A stretch of 64,000 bases of DNA from Nitratireductor alexandrii (lineage in GTDB: Bacteria > Pseudomonadota > Alphaproteobacteria > Rhizobiales > Rhizobiaceae), in contig NZ_RBVY01000004.1 of assembly GCF_004000215.1 (NCBI RefSeq), positions 186,001-250,000 of the forward strand. Direction: 5' to 3'. A model generated the notes under the pieces. That model searched no databases, was not told where the DNA came from, and saw nothing but the letters and a program-made list of their open reading frames with translations. A program made the translations under genes and the position numbers. Each line of letters begins with the position of its first letter. The first letter of the stretch is position 1. Shown here one piece after another: positions 44,268-54,248 of this stretch.

Positions 44268-46664
44268 ATGAAGGCAACTAGGAAATTTTTGAGCGCCGCG
44301 TCGGCGGCCGCTCTTTCGGCCGGCATGATTGTGTCCGGCTCTTTGGCAATTCAGATGGCCAGTGTCGTGGTCGCCGAAGCGGCCGTGGTCCGGTCGGTGG
44401 ACATTCGCGGCAACCGCCGCGTCGACAACGAAACCATCCGCAGCTACCTGAACATCCGCCAGGGCCAGAACTATTCCGGCGCCGACATCGACGAGGCGGT
44501 CAAGCGGCTGTTCGGCACCGGCCTGTTCGCCGACGTGCGCATCAATTTCCGCGGCTCGACGCTGGTGGTGGAAGTCGACGAATACGCAATCGTCAACCAG
44601 GTCATCTTCCAGGGCAATCGCAAACTCAAGGACGCCGACCTTGCACGCGCCGTGCAGCTGCGGGCGCGCGGCTCATTCTCCAACGCGGCCATGGAAGCCG
44701 ACGTGGAGACCATTCGCCAGGCCTATGCGCAGATCGGCCGCGAGGACGCCATCGTCACCGCGCGCACGATCGATCTCGGCGAAAACCGCGTCAACGTGGT
44801 CTACGAGATCACCGAAGGCGGCCGCACCAAGATCGCGGCGGTGAATTTCGTCGGCAACAACGCCTACAGCGACAGGCGCCTGCGCGACGTGATCTCGACC
44901 AAGAAGTCCAACATCCTGTCCTTCCTGTTCCGCGACGACGTTTATGACGAAAACCGGCTGCGGGCCGACGAGGAGGCGCTGCGCCGCTTCTACTACAATC
45001 GCGGTTATGCCGATTTCCGTGTGATCTCCGCCTCGGCCGAGCTCGACGAGACCGCCAACGAGTACAACGTCAACATCACGATCGAGGAAGGCGACCGCTA
45101 CACGTTCGGCGACGTCTCCATCGAGACCACGCTCGACGGCATCGACACCGGCGCGTTCGATTCGCTTTTGGAAACCCGCCGCGGCAATGTCTATTCTGCC
45201 AAGGACGTGGAAGACACGATCATCGCGCTGACCGAGCGCGCCGTGGGCATGGGCTACGCCTTCACCCAGGTGACCCCGCGCGGCAATCGCGATTTCGAAA
45301 CCCGCACCATCTCGGTCGTCTATTCGATCGACCAGGGTCCGCGCACCTATATCGAGCGCATCGAGATCCGCGGCAATGACCGCACGCGCGACTATGTGAT
45401 CCGGCGCGAGTTCGACATCAGCGAGGGCGACGCCTTCAACCAGGTCCTGGTGCAGCGCGCCAAGCGGCGCCTGGAACGGCTCGACTATTTCACCGCCGTC
45501 AATATCTCCACCGTGCCGGGATCACAGCCGGACCAGGTCTATCTGGTCGTCGACGTGGTCGAGAAGTCGACCGGCGAGTTTTCGGTCGGCGCGGGTTATT
45601 CCACCGGCGATTCGGCGCGCGGGCGCGAGGGCGTCAACATCGAGGGATCGATCTCGGAGAAGAACTTCCTCGGTCGCGGACAATTCATCAAAGTGTCGGT
45701 CGGCGGCGGCAACGGCTCGCGCGATTACGGCCTGTCGTTCACCGAGCCCTATTTCCTGGGCCGTCGGATCTCGGCCGGCTTCGACATTTACCGGCAGACG
45801 CGATCCTTCGACAACTACACGTCCGAGCTGACGGGTGCGACGGTGCGCTTCGGCCTGCCGATCACCGAGGCGCTCACCGGACAGGTCGCCTATTCCTATT
45901 CGGTCGAGGAGTACGGCCTCACCGGCGCGTGCGACAGCATCACCAACGGAACCGGCGTTGCCCCGCCCGACGGCATTCCCGATCCGGGCTGCGTGATCTC
46001 CCCGGCGATCGTGACCGCCGTCGGCCAGAGCCCTTGGGTGAAGTCGGCGGTCTCGGGCACGCTGCTCTACAACACTATCGACGACATGAAGAACCCGCGC
46101 GAGGGCATCTACTCGACCTTCTCGGTCGAGGTTGCCGGCCTCGGCGGCGACGCCCAGTATGTCAAGCTGACCGGACGCGGCACCTATTACCACACGCTGC
46201 TCGACGAGCAGGACGTGGTCGGCGTGCTGGTCGCCGGCGCCGGTCATATCATCCCGACCGGCCAGACCCTGCGCCTGTTCGACCATTTCCAGAACAGCGA
46301 CCGCATCATTCGCGGTTTCGAGGGCAGCGGTATCGGACCGGCATCGCTGACCTCGCCCACCGATCATCTCGGCGGCACGACTTATTTCCACGCCTCCGCC
46401 GAGGCGCAGTTCCCGCTGCCGCTGGTGCCGTACGGCTTCGGCCTGAAGGGCGCGCTGTTCGTGGACGCGGCCACGCTCTACGGCAACACGCTGCTCGACG
46501 CCGATCCGTCGACGACGGGCATGAAGTGGCGGGCATCGGTCGGCGCCAGTATTCTGTGGTCGTCGCCTTTCGGCCCGATCCGCCTCGACTACGCGTTCCC
46601 GATCGTCAAGGAGCCGACCGACGAGGTCCAGAATATCAACTTCGGCGTTTCCACCCGCTTCTAG
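44268..46664 (+). CDS. bamA: Outer membrane protein assembly factor BamA
   Basis: BamA is the essential outer-membrane insertase. The 798-residue protein has a signal peptide to about residue 36, five POTRA domains (starting [20 protein letters not shown]) and a C-terminal 16-strand barrel ending with aromatic residue Phe (NFGVSTRF), as needed for recognition by the Bam complex. The conserved loop-6 segment [11 protein letters not shown] is present (VRGF-like motif). ATG 44268 gives the signal peptide. lpxD follows after 65 bases. Confidence 0.97.
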   Translation: MKATRKFLSAASAAALSAGMIVSGSLAIQMASVVVAEAAVVRSVDIRGNRRVDNETIRSYLNIRQGQNYSGADIDEAVKRLFGTGLFADVRINFRGSTLVVEVDEYAIVNQVIFQGNRKLKDADLARAVQLRARGSFSNAAMEADVETIRQAYAQIGREDAIVTARTIDLGENRVNVVYEITEGGRTKIAAVNFVGNNAYSDRRLRDVISTKKSNILSFLFRDDVYDENRLRADEEALRRFYYNRGYADFRVISASAELDETANEYNVNITIEEGDRYTFGDVSIETTLDGIDTGAFDSLLETRRGNVYSAKDVEDTIIALTERAVGMGYAFTQVTPRGNRDFETRTISVVYSIDQGPRTYIERIEIRGNDRTRDYVIRREFDISEGDAFNQVLVQRAKRRLERLDYFTAVNISTVPGSQPDQVYLVVDVVEKSTGEFSVGAGYSTGDSARGREGVNIEGSISEKNFLGRGQFIKVSVGGGNGSRDYGLSFTEPYFLGRRISAGFDIYRQTRSFDNYTSELTGATVRFGLPITEALTGQVAYSYSVEEYGLTGACDSITNGTGVAPPDGIPDPGCVISPAIVTAVGQSPWVKSAVSGTLLYNTIDDMKNPREGIYSTFSVEVAGLGGDAQYVKLTGRGTYYHTLLDEQDVVGVLVAGAGHIIPTGQTLRLFDHFQNSDRIIRGFEGSGIGPASLTSPTDHLGGTTYFHASAEAQFPLPLVPYGFGLKGALFVDAATLYGNTLLDADPSTTGMKWRASVGASILWSSPFGPIRLDYAFPIVKEPTDEVQNINFGVSTRF

Positions 46665-46729
46665 GGTGGAAATCCGCGACCGCGAGCCCGGGAGGACCGG
46701 GCCCGCGCGACCGAGGGTTCGGATCCAGA

Positions 46730-47788
46730 ATGGCTGATCCGCAGTTCTACGTGCCGTCGCGCCGCTATACGGCCGGCGAGATCGCCACGTTGGCCGGGGC
46801 CGTGCTGGCCGACGACACGCTTGCCGGCAACGAGATCAGCAGTCTGGCCGCCGCCGAAGACGGCGGCGCCGGCGCGCTGGTCTATGTCGAAAAGGGCCGC
46901 CATGCCAGGCTGCTCGACACGCTGACGGCCGCCGCCGTGTTGTGCCCGGTCGAACTCGTTTCCCGTGTTCCCGCCGGCATCGCCGCCCTGACGACATCGG
47001 CGCCGGCCCTGGCCTTTGCCGACATTGCCGGCATTGTGTGTCCGACAGCCGCGTCGCCGCAGCCCGTCACCGGCGAAACCGGCCTGTCGCCGGCCGCCCA
47101 TATCGCGGCCGACGCGCTCATCGAGCCCGGCGCCATCGTGGAAGCCGGCGCGGTGATCGGAGCGGGCGCTGCGATCGGGCGTGGCACCATCGTGGCTCCG
47201 GGCGCGATGATCGGCCCGGGATGCCAGATCGGCCGCGACGGATATGTCGGCGCCTCGGCCAGCATTGTCGCCAGCCTGATCGGCGACAGGGTGATCATCC
47301 ATGCCGGCGCGCGGATCGGCCAAGACGGGTTTCGTTTCATGCCATCGCCGCGCGGCCTGAAAAAGATGCCGCAACTCGGCCGCGTGGTGATCCAGGACGA
47401 TGTCGAGATCGGCGCCAACACGACCATCGACCGCGGCGCGCTCAGCGATACGCTGATCGGCGAAGGAACCAAGATCGACAATCTGGTGCAGCTTGGCCAC
47501 AATGTCCGCATCGGCAGGCATTGCGCCATCGCCGCCCATGTCGGCGTCTCGGGTTCGGTCGTGATCGGAGATTTCGTCATGCTGGGCGGTCGTGTCGGCA
47601 TTGCCGATCACCTCAAGATCGGCGACGGCGTCCATATTGCGGCGGCCAGCGGCGTGATGCATGACATTCCGGCCGGGCAGAAATGGGCGGGACTGCCCGC
47701 CCAGCCCGCCAAGGACTGGTTTCGCGAGGTGAACATGATACGCAAACTGGCCGGCAACAAGGCACGAAAGGGAAACCGGGATGTCTGA
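46730..47788 (+). CDS. lpxD: UDP-3-O-(3-hydroxymyristoyl)glucosamine N-acyltransferase
   Basis: LpxD adds the second 3-hydroxyacyl chain in lipid A synthesis. The 352-residue protein has the N-terminal uridine-binding domain and a long left-handed beta-helix of hexapeptide repeats, including [19 protein letters not shown] and [20 protein letters not shown] with the catalytic histidine. ATG 46730 lies 65 bases after bamA. It overlaps fabZ by 8 bases. Confidence 0.95.
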   Translation: MADPQFYVPSRRYTAGEIATLAGAVLADDTLAGNEISSLAAAEDGGAGALVYVEKGRHARLLDTLTAAAVLCPVELVSRVPAGIAALTTSAPALAFADIAGIVCPTAASPQPVTGETGLSPAAHIAADALIEPGAIVEAGAVIGAGAAIGRGTIVAPGAMIGPGCQIGRDGYVGASASIVASLIGDRVIIHAGARIGQDGFRFMPSPRGLKKMPQLGRVVIQDDVEIGANTTIDRGALSDTLIGEGTKIDNLVQLGHNVRIGRHCAIAAHVGVSGSVVIGDFVMLGGRVGIADHLKIGDGVHIAAASGVMHDIPAGQKWAGLPAQPAKDWFREVNMIRKLAGNKARKGNRDV

Positions 47789-48254
47789 CACCCAGGCCAA
47801 TCCAGTTCTCGACACGCTGGACATCCAGGCATTGTTGCGCCATCTGCCGCATCGCTATCCGTTTTTGCTGGTCGACCGGATCGAAGAGGTCGACGGCGAC
47901 GATTCGGCCGTCGGCATCAAGAACGTCACCGTCAATGAGCCGCATTTCCAGGGACATTTTCCCGAAATGCCGGTCATGCCGGGCGTGTTGATCGTTGAGG
48001 CGATGGCGCAGACCGCCGGCGCCATCTGCGTGCGCAACTCCGGCAAGCACACGCCCAACCTGGTCTATTTCATGACCATCGACGGCGCGAAATTCCGCCG
48101 TCCGGTGATCCCAGGCGACCAGTTGCGCATCGCCGTGCGCAAGCTCAAGCAGCGCGGAGCGATATTCAAATTCGCCTGCGTGGCGACCGTCGCTGGAACC
48201 AAGGTGGCCGAGGCGGAGATATCCGCCATGATGACGCCCAAACAGAACGGCTGA
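47781..48254 (+). CDS. fabZ: 3-hydroxyacyl-[acyl-carrier-protein] dehydratase FabZ
   Basis: FabZ dehydrates 3-hydroxyacyl-ACP in fatty acid synthesis and competes with LpxA/LpxD for hydroxyacyl-ACP. The 157-residue hot-dog fold protein has the catalytic pair His59 ([13 protein letters not shown]) and Glu73 ([11 protein letters not shown]). It overlaps the end of lpxD and is followed by lpxA after 12 bases, so the competing enzymes are made together. Confidence 0.97.
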   Translation: MSDTQANPVLDTLDIQALLRHLPHRYPFLLVDRIEEVDGDDSAVGIKNVTVNEPHFQGHFPEMPVMPGVLIVEAMAQTAGAICVRNSGKHTPNLVYFMTIDGAKFRRPVIPGDQLRIAVRKLKQRGAIFKFACVATVAGTKVAEAEISAMMTPKQNG

Positions 48255-48266
48255 ATACGCGGCCTC

Positions 48267-49106
48267 ATGCAAAAGCGGTCCGAAGATCTGATTCACCCCA
48301 GCGCGGTCGTCGAGCCGGGCGCGAACCTGGCGCCCGACGTGCGCATCGGTCCGTTCTGCCATGTCGGTCCCGAAGTGGTGCTGGAGGCCGGCGTCGAGCT
48401 GCTCAGCCATATTTCAGTGACCGGCGCCACCACGATCGGCGCCGGCACGAAAGTCTATCCGCATGCCGCGCTCGGCGGACAGCCGCAGGACACCAAACAC
48501 AAGGGCGGACGCACCAGCCTGTCGATCGGGCGCAACTGCACCATTCGCGAGGCGGTGACCATGCATGTGGGCACCGACGGCGGGCGCCAGGCGACCGTCA
48601 TCGGCGACAACGGCTATTTCCTGTCCTATTCCCATGTCGCGCATGACTGCATCATCGGCAACAACGTCACCCTGACCCACGGCTCGACGCTCGGCGGGTT
48701 CTGCGAGATCGGCGATCATGTCATCGTCGGCGGGCTGACGGCGGTCCACCAGCATGTCAGGATCGGCACCCGGGCCTTCGCGGCCGGCTGCTCGGCGATT
48801 GTCGGCGACGTCATCCCCTACGGCATGGTGGCCGGCAACCGGGCCAAGCTGCGTGGCTTCAACATTGTCGGCATGCGCCGCTCCGGCATGCCGCGCGCCG
48901 AGATTTTGCGCATGCGCGAGGCCTATCGACGGATTTTCGATCCGCAGCGCCCGCTGACGGAAAATCTCGATATCGTCAGGACCGAGTTTTCCGACGTCGA
49001 GGCGGTGATGCAGATCGTCGCCTTCATGACCGATCGCGACAAACGCTATTTCTGCGTACCACCGCGGGGGGAAAGCGATGCGGCCGCTGACGATGAGCAC
49101 GCCTGA
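48267..49106 (+). CDS. lpxA: Acyl-ACP-UDP-N-acetylglucosamine O-acyltransferase
   Basis: LpxA performs the first step of lipid A synthesis. The 279-residue protein is a beta-helix of hexapeptide repeats with the typical DLIHPSAVVEPGANLAPDV start, GGQPQDTKHKGGRTSLSIG, the catalytic histidine in SYSHVAHDCIIGNNV, and the C-terminal helical domain. Its 3' end overlaps lpxI by 29 bases. Confidence 0.97.
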   Translation: MQKRSEDLIHPSAVVEPGANLAPDVRIGPFCHVGPEVVLEAGVELLSHISVTGATTIGAGTKVYPHAALGGQPQDTKHKGGRTSLSIGRNCTIREAVTMHVGTDGGRQATVIGDNGYFLSYSHVAHDCIIGNNVTLTHGSTLGGFCEIGDHVIVGGLTAVHQHVRIGTRAFAAGCSAIVGDVIPYGMVAGNRAKLRGFNIVGMRRSGMPRAEILRMREAYRRIFDPQRPLTENLDIVRTEFSDVEAVMQIVAFMTDRDKRYFCVPPRGESDAAADDEHA

Positions 49107-49974
49107 GGCCGCCGAAACCGGCGCCCGCCCACGGCGTGTGGCAATCGTCGCCGGCGGCGGCCGTTTGCCGGCCGATCTCGCCGTCGGCCTGGCCGAGCGC
49201 GGGCAAAACCCGTTCGTGGTGATTGCCGGCGGCGAAGTGCTGCCGGGCTCGGAACTGTGGCGCTTCGAGCATGAGGTCATCGAACTCGAGGAATTCGGCC
49301 GTCTTGCCCGAGTGCTGAAAAAGGCCGGGGCAAGCCATGTCGTGCTCGCCGGCGCCATCGAGCGCCGTCCGGCCCTATCGCGCCTGAAATGGACGTTCGA
49401 CCTGATCGCGATGTTGCCGCGCGTCGCCGCCACGCTAGGGCGCGGCGACGACGGCATCTTGCGCGGCATTGTCGGGTTCCTGGAAGCGCGCGGCTTCACG
49501 GTGATGGGCGCGCACGAAATCCTTCCCGACCTGGTGGCGACGACGGCGACGCTGACGCGCGCGCGGCCGACGGCCAAGGATCGGCGCGACATCGCGGCCG
49601 GCCTGGCCGCCGCGCAGGCGATCGGCGCGCTCGACATCGGCCAGGCCGCGATCGCCATCGGCGGGCGCGTGGTCGCGCTCGAAGGCATCGAGGGCACCGA
49701 CGGGCTCCTGGCCCGGGTCGCCCGGCTGCGTTCCCATGGCCGCATCGCGACCAGCAGCCGCGGCGTGCTGGTCAAATGCGCCAAGCCGGGTCAGGAGTTG
49801 CGCGCCGACCTGCCCACGATCGGCCCCAAAAGCGTCGAAGGCGCACACGCGGCCGGCCTGGTCGGCATCGCTGTCGAGGCCGGGCATTCCATCATTCTCG
49901 ACCAGCGCAAGGTGATCGAGGCCGCGGACCGGCTCGGGCTTTTCGTGACCGGGGTCGACGGGCGCGCGCCATGA
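49078..49974 (+). CDS. lpxI: UDP-2,3-diacylglucosamine diphosphatase LpxI
   Basis: LpxI hydrolyses UDP-2,3-diacylglucosamine to lipid X, replacing LpxH in alphaproteobacteria. The 298-residue protein matches DUF1009/LpxI: VAIVAGGGRLPADLAVGLAERG near the start and EGTDGLLARVARLRSHGR in the middle, and the C-terminal part with DLPTIGPKSVEGAHAAGLVG. It starts at ATG 49078 (GGGGGAAAG upstream) inside lpxA; ATG 49093 is an alternative. It is coupled to lpxB by an ATGA overlap. Confidence 0.95.
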   Translation: MRPLTMSTPEAAETGARPRRVAIVAGGGRLPADLAVGLAERGQNPFVVIAGGEVLPGSELWRFEHEVIELEEFGRLARVLKKAGASHVVLAGAIERRPALSRLKWTFDLIAMLPRVAATLGRGDDGILRGIVGFLEARGFTVMGAHEILPDLVATTATLTRARPTAKDRRDIAAGLAAAQAIGALDIGQAAIAIGGRVVALEGIEGTDGLLARVARLRSHGRIATSSRGVLVKCAKPGQELRADLPTIGPKSVEGAHAAGLVGIAVEAGHSIILDQRKVIEAADRLGLFVTGVDGRAP

Positions 49975-51152
49975 GCGCCGCCGCACCGCTTCGCATCGCG
50001 GTGATCGCAGGCGAAGAATCCGGCGACCTTCTCGGCGCCGATCTGGTGCGTACGCTGGCCGACGCCTTCGGACATGCGCCGCAGCTCGTCGGCGTCGGCG
50101 GCCAACATCTCGCCGGGCTCGGACTGCGCTCGCTGTTCGATCCCGAGGAGATCGCGCTGATGGGCTTTACGGCGGTGGTGGCCCGGCTGCCGCAACTGGC
50201 CCGCCGCATCGCCACCACGGCACGGGCGCTTGCCGAGATCAGGCCGGACGTGCTGATCACCATCGACAGCCCCGATTTCAGCCTGCGGGTGGCGAAGTCG
50301 CTGCGCAAGCGCGCGCCCGACATCCCGATCGTGCACTATGTATGCCCGAGCGTCTGGGCCTGGCGCCCCGGACGCGCGGCTCGGATGGCCGCCTTCGTCG
50401 ACCACGTTCTGTGCGTGCTGCCGTTCGAGGTCGACGTGTTGCGCCGGCTGGGCGGCCCGCCAGCCACCTATGTCGGCCACCGCCTGGTGCACGATCCCGC
50501 CATCAAGGCCGCCGCCGCCCACCAGCGCGCCAAGAAACCGGCCATGGCGGGGGAGGCGGTCAAGCTGCTGGTGCTGCCCGGCTCGCGTCGTTCGGAGCTG
50601 CGGCGGCTGACCGAGCCGTTCGGCAAGACCGTCGCGCTCATGCAGCAGCGCGGGCTGAAGCTCGACGTGACGATACCGACATTGCCGCATCTGCAAGAAA
50701 CGCTCGCGACAACGACGCGCGACTGGGCAAGCGTGCCCAACATCGTCACCACGACGCAGTGCAAATACGACGCTTTCGGCCAGGCCCACGCCGCGCTTGC
50801 CGCCTCCGGCACGGTGTCGCTGGAACTTGCCCTTGCCGGCGTGCCGCTGGTGTCGTGCTACAAGGCCGATTTGTTGTTCAAGTTCGCCTACTCGTTCCTG
50901 ACGACATGGAGCGGATCGCTGCCGAACCTGGTGGCCGACTACCCCGTCGTGCCGGAATATTACGACGCGTTCGTCAGCCCCGACCTGCTGGCCCGCCAGC
51001 TCGAGCGCCTGGTCGCCGACACGCCGCAGCGCACGGCCCAGCGCGCCGGCTTCGCCGAGATCGCACGCGCGATGGCAACCGAGCGGCCGGCCGGCGAGCT
51101 TGCGGCCGAAACGGTCAAGACCCTGCTGAACCAACGAAAAACGGCGCCCTGA
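49971..51152 (+). CDS. lpxB: Lipid-A-disaccharide synthase
   Basis: LpxB joins lipid X and UDP-diacylglucosamine to form the lipid A disaccharide. The 393-residue GT-B glycosyltransferase has VIAGEESGDLLGADLVRTL at the start, PIVHYVCPSVWAWRPGRA (about 119-136) and LLVLPGSRRSEL, and the donor region KYDAFGQAHAALAASGTVSLE (about 263-283). It ends the lpx cluster; a perfect hairpin lies across its stop codon. Confidence 0.96.
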   Translation: MSAAAPLRIAVIAGEESGDLLGADLVRTLADAFGHAPQLVGVGGQHLAGLGLRSLFDPEEIALMGFTAVVARLPQLARRIATTARALAEIRPDVLITIDSPDFSLRVAKSLRKRAPDIPIVHYVCPSVWAWRPGRAARMAAFVDHVLCVLPFEVDVLRRLGGPPATYVGHRLVHDPAIKAAAAHQRAKKPAMAGEAVKLLVLPGSRRSELRRLTEPFGKTVALMQQRGLKLDVTIPTLPHLQETLATTTRDWASVPNIVTTTQCKYDAFGQAHAALAASGTVSLELALAGVPLVSCYKADLLFKFAYSFLTTWSGSLPNLVADYPVVPEYYDAFVSPDLLARQLERLVADTPQRTAQRAGFAEIARAMATERPAGELAAETVKTLLNQRKTAP

Positions 51153-51162
51153 GGCGCCGTTT
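51139..51162 (+). terminator. Terminator of the lpx cluster, overlapping the lpxB stop
   Basis: AAACGGCGCC and GGCGCCGTTT form a perfect 10-base stem around CTGA. The stem spans the lpxB stop codon and is the only structure before the convergent gltA end, so it likely serves both directions. Confidence 0.75.
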
Positions 51163-51199
51163 GGAGCGGGACCGGTCTTGCGGCTGGCGCGAAACCGCT

Positions 51200-52489
51200 T
51201 CAGCGCTTGGCGATCGCCACGTAGTCGCGCGACTTTTCGCCGGTATAGAGCTGGCGGGGACGCCCGATCTTCTGATGCGGGTCCTCGATCATCTCCTTCC
51301 ACTGCGCGATCCAGCCGACGGTGCGGGCCAGCGCGAACAGCACGGTGAACATGGTGGTCGGAAAGCCCATCGCCTTGAGCGTGATGCCGGAATAGAAGTC
51401 GATGTTCGGATAGAGCTTCTTTTCGATGAAATACTCGTCCGTCAGGGCGATCTTTTCCAGCTCCATCGCCACTTCCAACAGCGGGTCGTCCTTGATGCCC
51501 AGTTCGGCCAGCACCTCGTGCGTGGTCTTCTGCATGATCTTGGCGCGCGGATCGTAGTTCTTGTAGACGCGGTGGCCGAAACCCATCAGCCGGAACGGGT
51601 CGTCCTTGTCCTTGGCGCGGTCGATGAATTCGGGAATCCGCTCCGGCGTCCCGATCTCGGCCAGCATGTTGAGCGCGGCCTCGTTGGCGCCGCCATGGGC
51701 CGGCCCCCAAAGACAGGCGATGCCGGCGGCGATGCAGGCAAACGGATTGGCGCCCGACGAACCGGCCAGGCGCACGGTCGAGGTGGAGGCGTTCTGCTCG
51801 TGGTCGGCATGCAGGATGAAAATGCGGTCCATGGCGCGCGCCAGAACCGGATTGACCTTGTATTCCTCGCACGGCACCGAAAAGCACATATGCAGGAAAT
51901 TGGCCGCGTAGCTCAGCTCGTTCTTGGGATACATGAAGGGCTGGCCGATATGGTATTTATAGGCCATGGCGGCGATGGTCGGCATCTTGGCGATCATGCG
52001 CATGGAAGCAACCATGCGCTGGTGCGGATCGGCGATGTCGGTGGAATCGTGATAAAAGGCCGACAGCGCGCCGACCACGCCGCACATCACCGCCATCGGG
52101 TGGGCGTCGCGGCGAAAACCGGTGAAGAAGCGCGACATCTGCTCGTGCAGCATGGTGTGACGCGTCACGCGATAGTCGAAATCCAGCTTCTGCGCCTTGG
52201 TCGGCAACTCGCCGTAAAGCAGCAGATAGCAGACCTCGAGAAAATCGCCGTGCTCGGCCAGCTGCTCGATCGGATAGCCGCGATGCAGCAAAATGCCCTC
52301 GTCGCCGTCAATATAGGTGATCTTCGATTCGCAGCTTGCCGTGGAGGTGAAACCGGGGTCGTAGGTGAACATCCCGGTATCCCTGTAAAGTGACGCGATA
52401 TCCACCACGCTCGGGCCGACGGAACCTGGCCTGACGTTCAAATCCATACTGTTGCCGCCATATTCGAGCTTCGCGGTGGAATCTGTCAT
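51200..52489 (-). CDS. gltA: Citrate synthase
   Basis: GltA condenses oxaloacetate with acetyl-CoA at the entry of the tricarboxylic acid cycle. The 429-residue protein is the hexameric type II form, with family motifs [21 protein letters not shown], the catalytic His in [16 protein letters not shown], and [14 protein letters not shown] with the second His. GAAGGAGAA is 5 bases before ATG 52489. It has its own promoter and a hairpin in the leader. Confidence 0.98.
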   Translation of the reverse strand: MTDSTAKLEYGGNSMDLNVRPGSVGPSVVDIASLYRDTGMFTYDPGFTSTASCESKITYIDGDEGILLHRGYPIEQLAEHGDFLEVCYLLLYGELPTKAQKLDFDYRVTRHTMLHEQMSRFFTGFRRDAHPMAVMCGVVGALSAFYHDSTDIADPHQRMVASMRMIAKMPTIAAMAYKYHIGQPFMYPKNELSYAANFLHMCFSVPCEEYKVNPVLARAMDRIFILHADHEQNASTSTVRLAGSSGANPFACIAAGIACLWGPAHGGANEAALNMLAEIGTPERIPEFIDRAKDKDDPFRLMGFGHRVYKNYDPRAKIMQKTTHEVLAELGIKDDPLLEVAMELEKIALTDEYFIEKKLYPNIDFYSGITLKAMGFPTTMFTVLFALARTVGWIAQWKEMIEDPHQKIGRPRQLYTGEKSRDYVAIAKR

Positions 52490-52529
52490 GGAGAACTCCT
52501 TCGTCTAAAATGGCTAGCCAAACGGGAAC

Positions 52530-52552
52530 CGCCGCGACGAATTTTCGCGGCG
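52530..52552 (-). promoter_or_regulatory. Hairpin in the gltA leader
   Basis: CGCCGCGA and TCGCGGCG form a perfect 8-base stem around a 7-base loop in the gltA leader, 41-63 bases before the start codon. It could shape stability or translation of the transcript. Confidence 0.4.
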
Positions 52553-52566
52553 TCAAAAGTGCGCTT

Positions 52567-52595
52567 TAGCTATCCTATTTCCCGTTTCGTGCCAA
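52567..52595 (-). promoter_or_regulatory. Candidate gltA promoter
   Basis: On the minus strand TTGGCA (52595-52590) and TAGCTA (52572-52567) are separated by 17 bases. The leader would be about 70 bases long and include the 52530-52552 hairpin. Confidence 0.45.
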
Positions 52596-52625
52596 GCAGG
52601 CCGAAAGGGTGATGCTGCGGTGCAA

Positions 52626-52648
52626 AAGAGCCGGCGCGACCGGCTCTT
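52626..52648 (-). terminator. Intrinsic terminator of gltX
   Basis: Reading the minus strand downstream of gltX, AAGAGCCGG and CCGGCTCTT form a perfect 9-base stem with a 5-base loop, and the stem runs into four T residues. Confidence 0.75.
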
Positions 52649-52693
52649 CCGTACCCACAATACCCTTTGGAGACACGGTTGCGCAAATCGCGA

Positions 52694-54118
52694 TCAGCCG
52701 ATGGCGTCGCCGATACGGGCCAGGCTCTCGTCGCGTCCGAGCACCGCCAGCACGTCGAATACGCCCGGCGAGACCGTACGCCCGGTAAGCGCGGCGCGCA
52801 GCGGCTGGGCGACCGCACCAAGCTTCAGCCCGGCCTCGGCGGCGAAGTCGCGGATCGCGGCTTCCGCCGTCTCCGCGCTCCAGTCCTGGCCGACATTTTC
52901 CAGCGCCGTCCTGGCACCGGCCAACGTCTGGCGCGCCGCTGCGTCGAGCAGGGCGGCAGCCTTGTCGTCGAAGGACAGCGGGCGTTCGGCGAACAGATAG
53001 GTTGCGTTCTCAAGCAGCTCGACCAGGGTCTTGGCACGCTCCTTCAAGCCGGGCAGGGCGGCCAGCAGCATTGTTTTTTTCGCCGCGTCGAGCCGCTCGG
53101 CCACCGCCGGGCCGCCTTCCAGATGGGGCAGGGTGGCGAGCAGCAGGTCGAGCAGATCCGCGTCGGCCATCGACCGCAGATGATGGCCGTTCACCGCTTC
53201 CAGCTTCTTGAAATCGAACCGGGCCGCGCCTTTGTTGACGTCCTCGATCTCGAACCAGCCGATCATGTCCTGGGTAGACATGATCTCGTCGTCGCCGTGG
53301 CTCCAGCCGAGCCGGGCCAGATAGTTGCGCAGCCCCGCCGGCAGATAACCCATGGCGCGATAGGCCTCGACCCCGAGCGCACCGTGCCGTTTCGACAGTT
53401 TTGCCCCGTCCGGCCCGTGGATCAGCGGGATATGGGCCATTACCGGCACCTCCCAGCCCATCGCCCGGTAGATGATGGTCTGGCGCGCCGCATTGGTCAG
53501 ATGATCGTCGCCGCGAATGATGTGGGTCACCCCCATGTCGTGGTCGTCGACGACGACGGCCAACATATAGGTCGGGCTCTTGTCCGAGCGCAGGATGACG
53601 AAATCGTCGAGATCCTTGTTGGGAAAGCGGACGTCGCCTTGCACCCGGTCGGCGACCACGGTTTCGCCGGTTTGCGGCGCCTTGATGCGCACCACCGGGT
53701 CGATTCCGGCCGGGGCCTCGGCGGGATCGCGGTCGCGCCAGCGCCCGTCATAGCGCGGCGGCCGGCCCTCGGCGCGGGCGGTTTCGCGCATCGCCTCCAG
53801 CTCGGCCTGGCTGGCATAGCAATAATAGGCCTCGCCGCGCCGCACGAGCTCTTCGGCGATCTCGCGGTGTCTGTCGGCGCGCGCGGCCTGGGAGACGGGC
53901 TCGCCGTGCCAGTCGAGGCCGAGCCAGGAAAGCCCGTCGAGGATCGCCGCCGTGGCCGCCTCGGTCGAGCGTTCGCGGTCCGTGTCCTCGATGCGCAACA
54001 GCATCTGCCCGCCCGTATGCCTGGCATAAAGCCAGTTGAACAAGGCGGTGCGGGCGCCGCCAATGTGCAGATAGCCGGTGGGCGAGGGCGCAAAACGCGT
54101 AACGACGGTCTTGGTCAT
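52694..54118 (-). CDS. gltX: Glutamyl-tRNA synthetase
   Basis: GltX charges tRNA-Glu. The 474-residue class I synthetase has the HIGH-type motif [10 protein letters not shown] near residue 18 and the KMSKS-type motif KLSKRHG near 242, with [10 protein letters not shown] in between. ATG 54118 opens directly with [14 protein letters not shown]; the frame extends further but that part is shadow of the divergent comEC region. Its terminator precedes gltA. Confidence 0.97.
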   Translation of the reverse strand: MTKTVVTRFAPSPTGYLHIGGARTALFNWLYARHTGGQMLLRIEDTDRERSTEAATAAILDGLSWLGLDWHGEPVSQAARADRHREIAEELVRRGEAYYCYASQAELEAMRETARAEGRPPRYDGRWRDRDPAEAPAGIDPVVRIKAPQTGETVVADRVQGDVRFPNKDLDDFVILRSDKSPTYMLAVVVDDHDMGVTHIIRGDDHLTNAARQTIIYRAMGWEVPVMAHIPLIHGPDGAKLSKRHGALGVEAYRAMGYLPAGLRNYLARLGWSHGDDEIMSTQDMIGWFEIEDVNKGAARFDFKKLEAVNGHHLRSMADADLLDLLLATLPHLEGGPAVAERLDAAKKTMLLAALPGLKERAKTLVELLENATYLFAERPLSFDDKAAALLDAAARQTLAGARTALENVGQDWSAETAEAAIRDFAAEAGLKLGAVAQPLRAALTGRTVSPGVFDVLAVLGRDESLARIGDAIG

Positions 54119-54248
54119 GGCACTGTCCAGGAGATTCTTGGGCTGCCGCCGCGCCGAACGGGCGGCGCATGGGTGATTTTGATCGGCGTTCATGTAGCAT
54201 AGGTGTCCGCCCGCGCAAGCGCCGGCCGCATCGTGAGGCGACGGCCCG

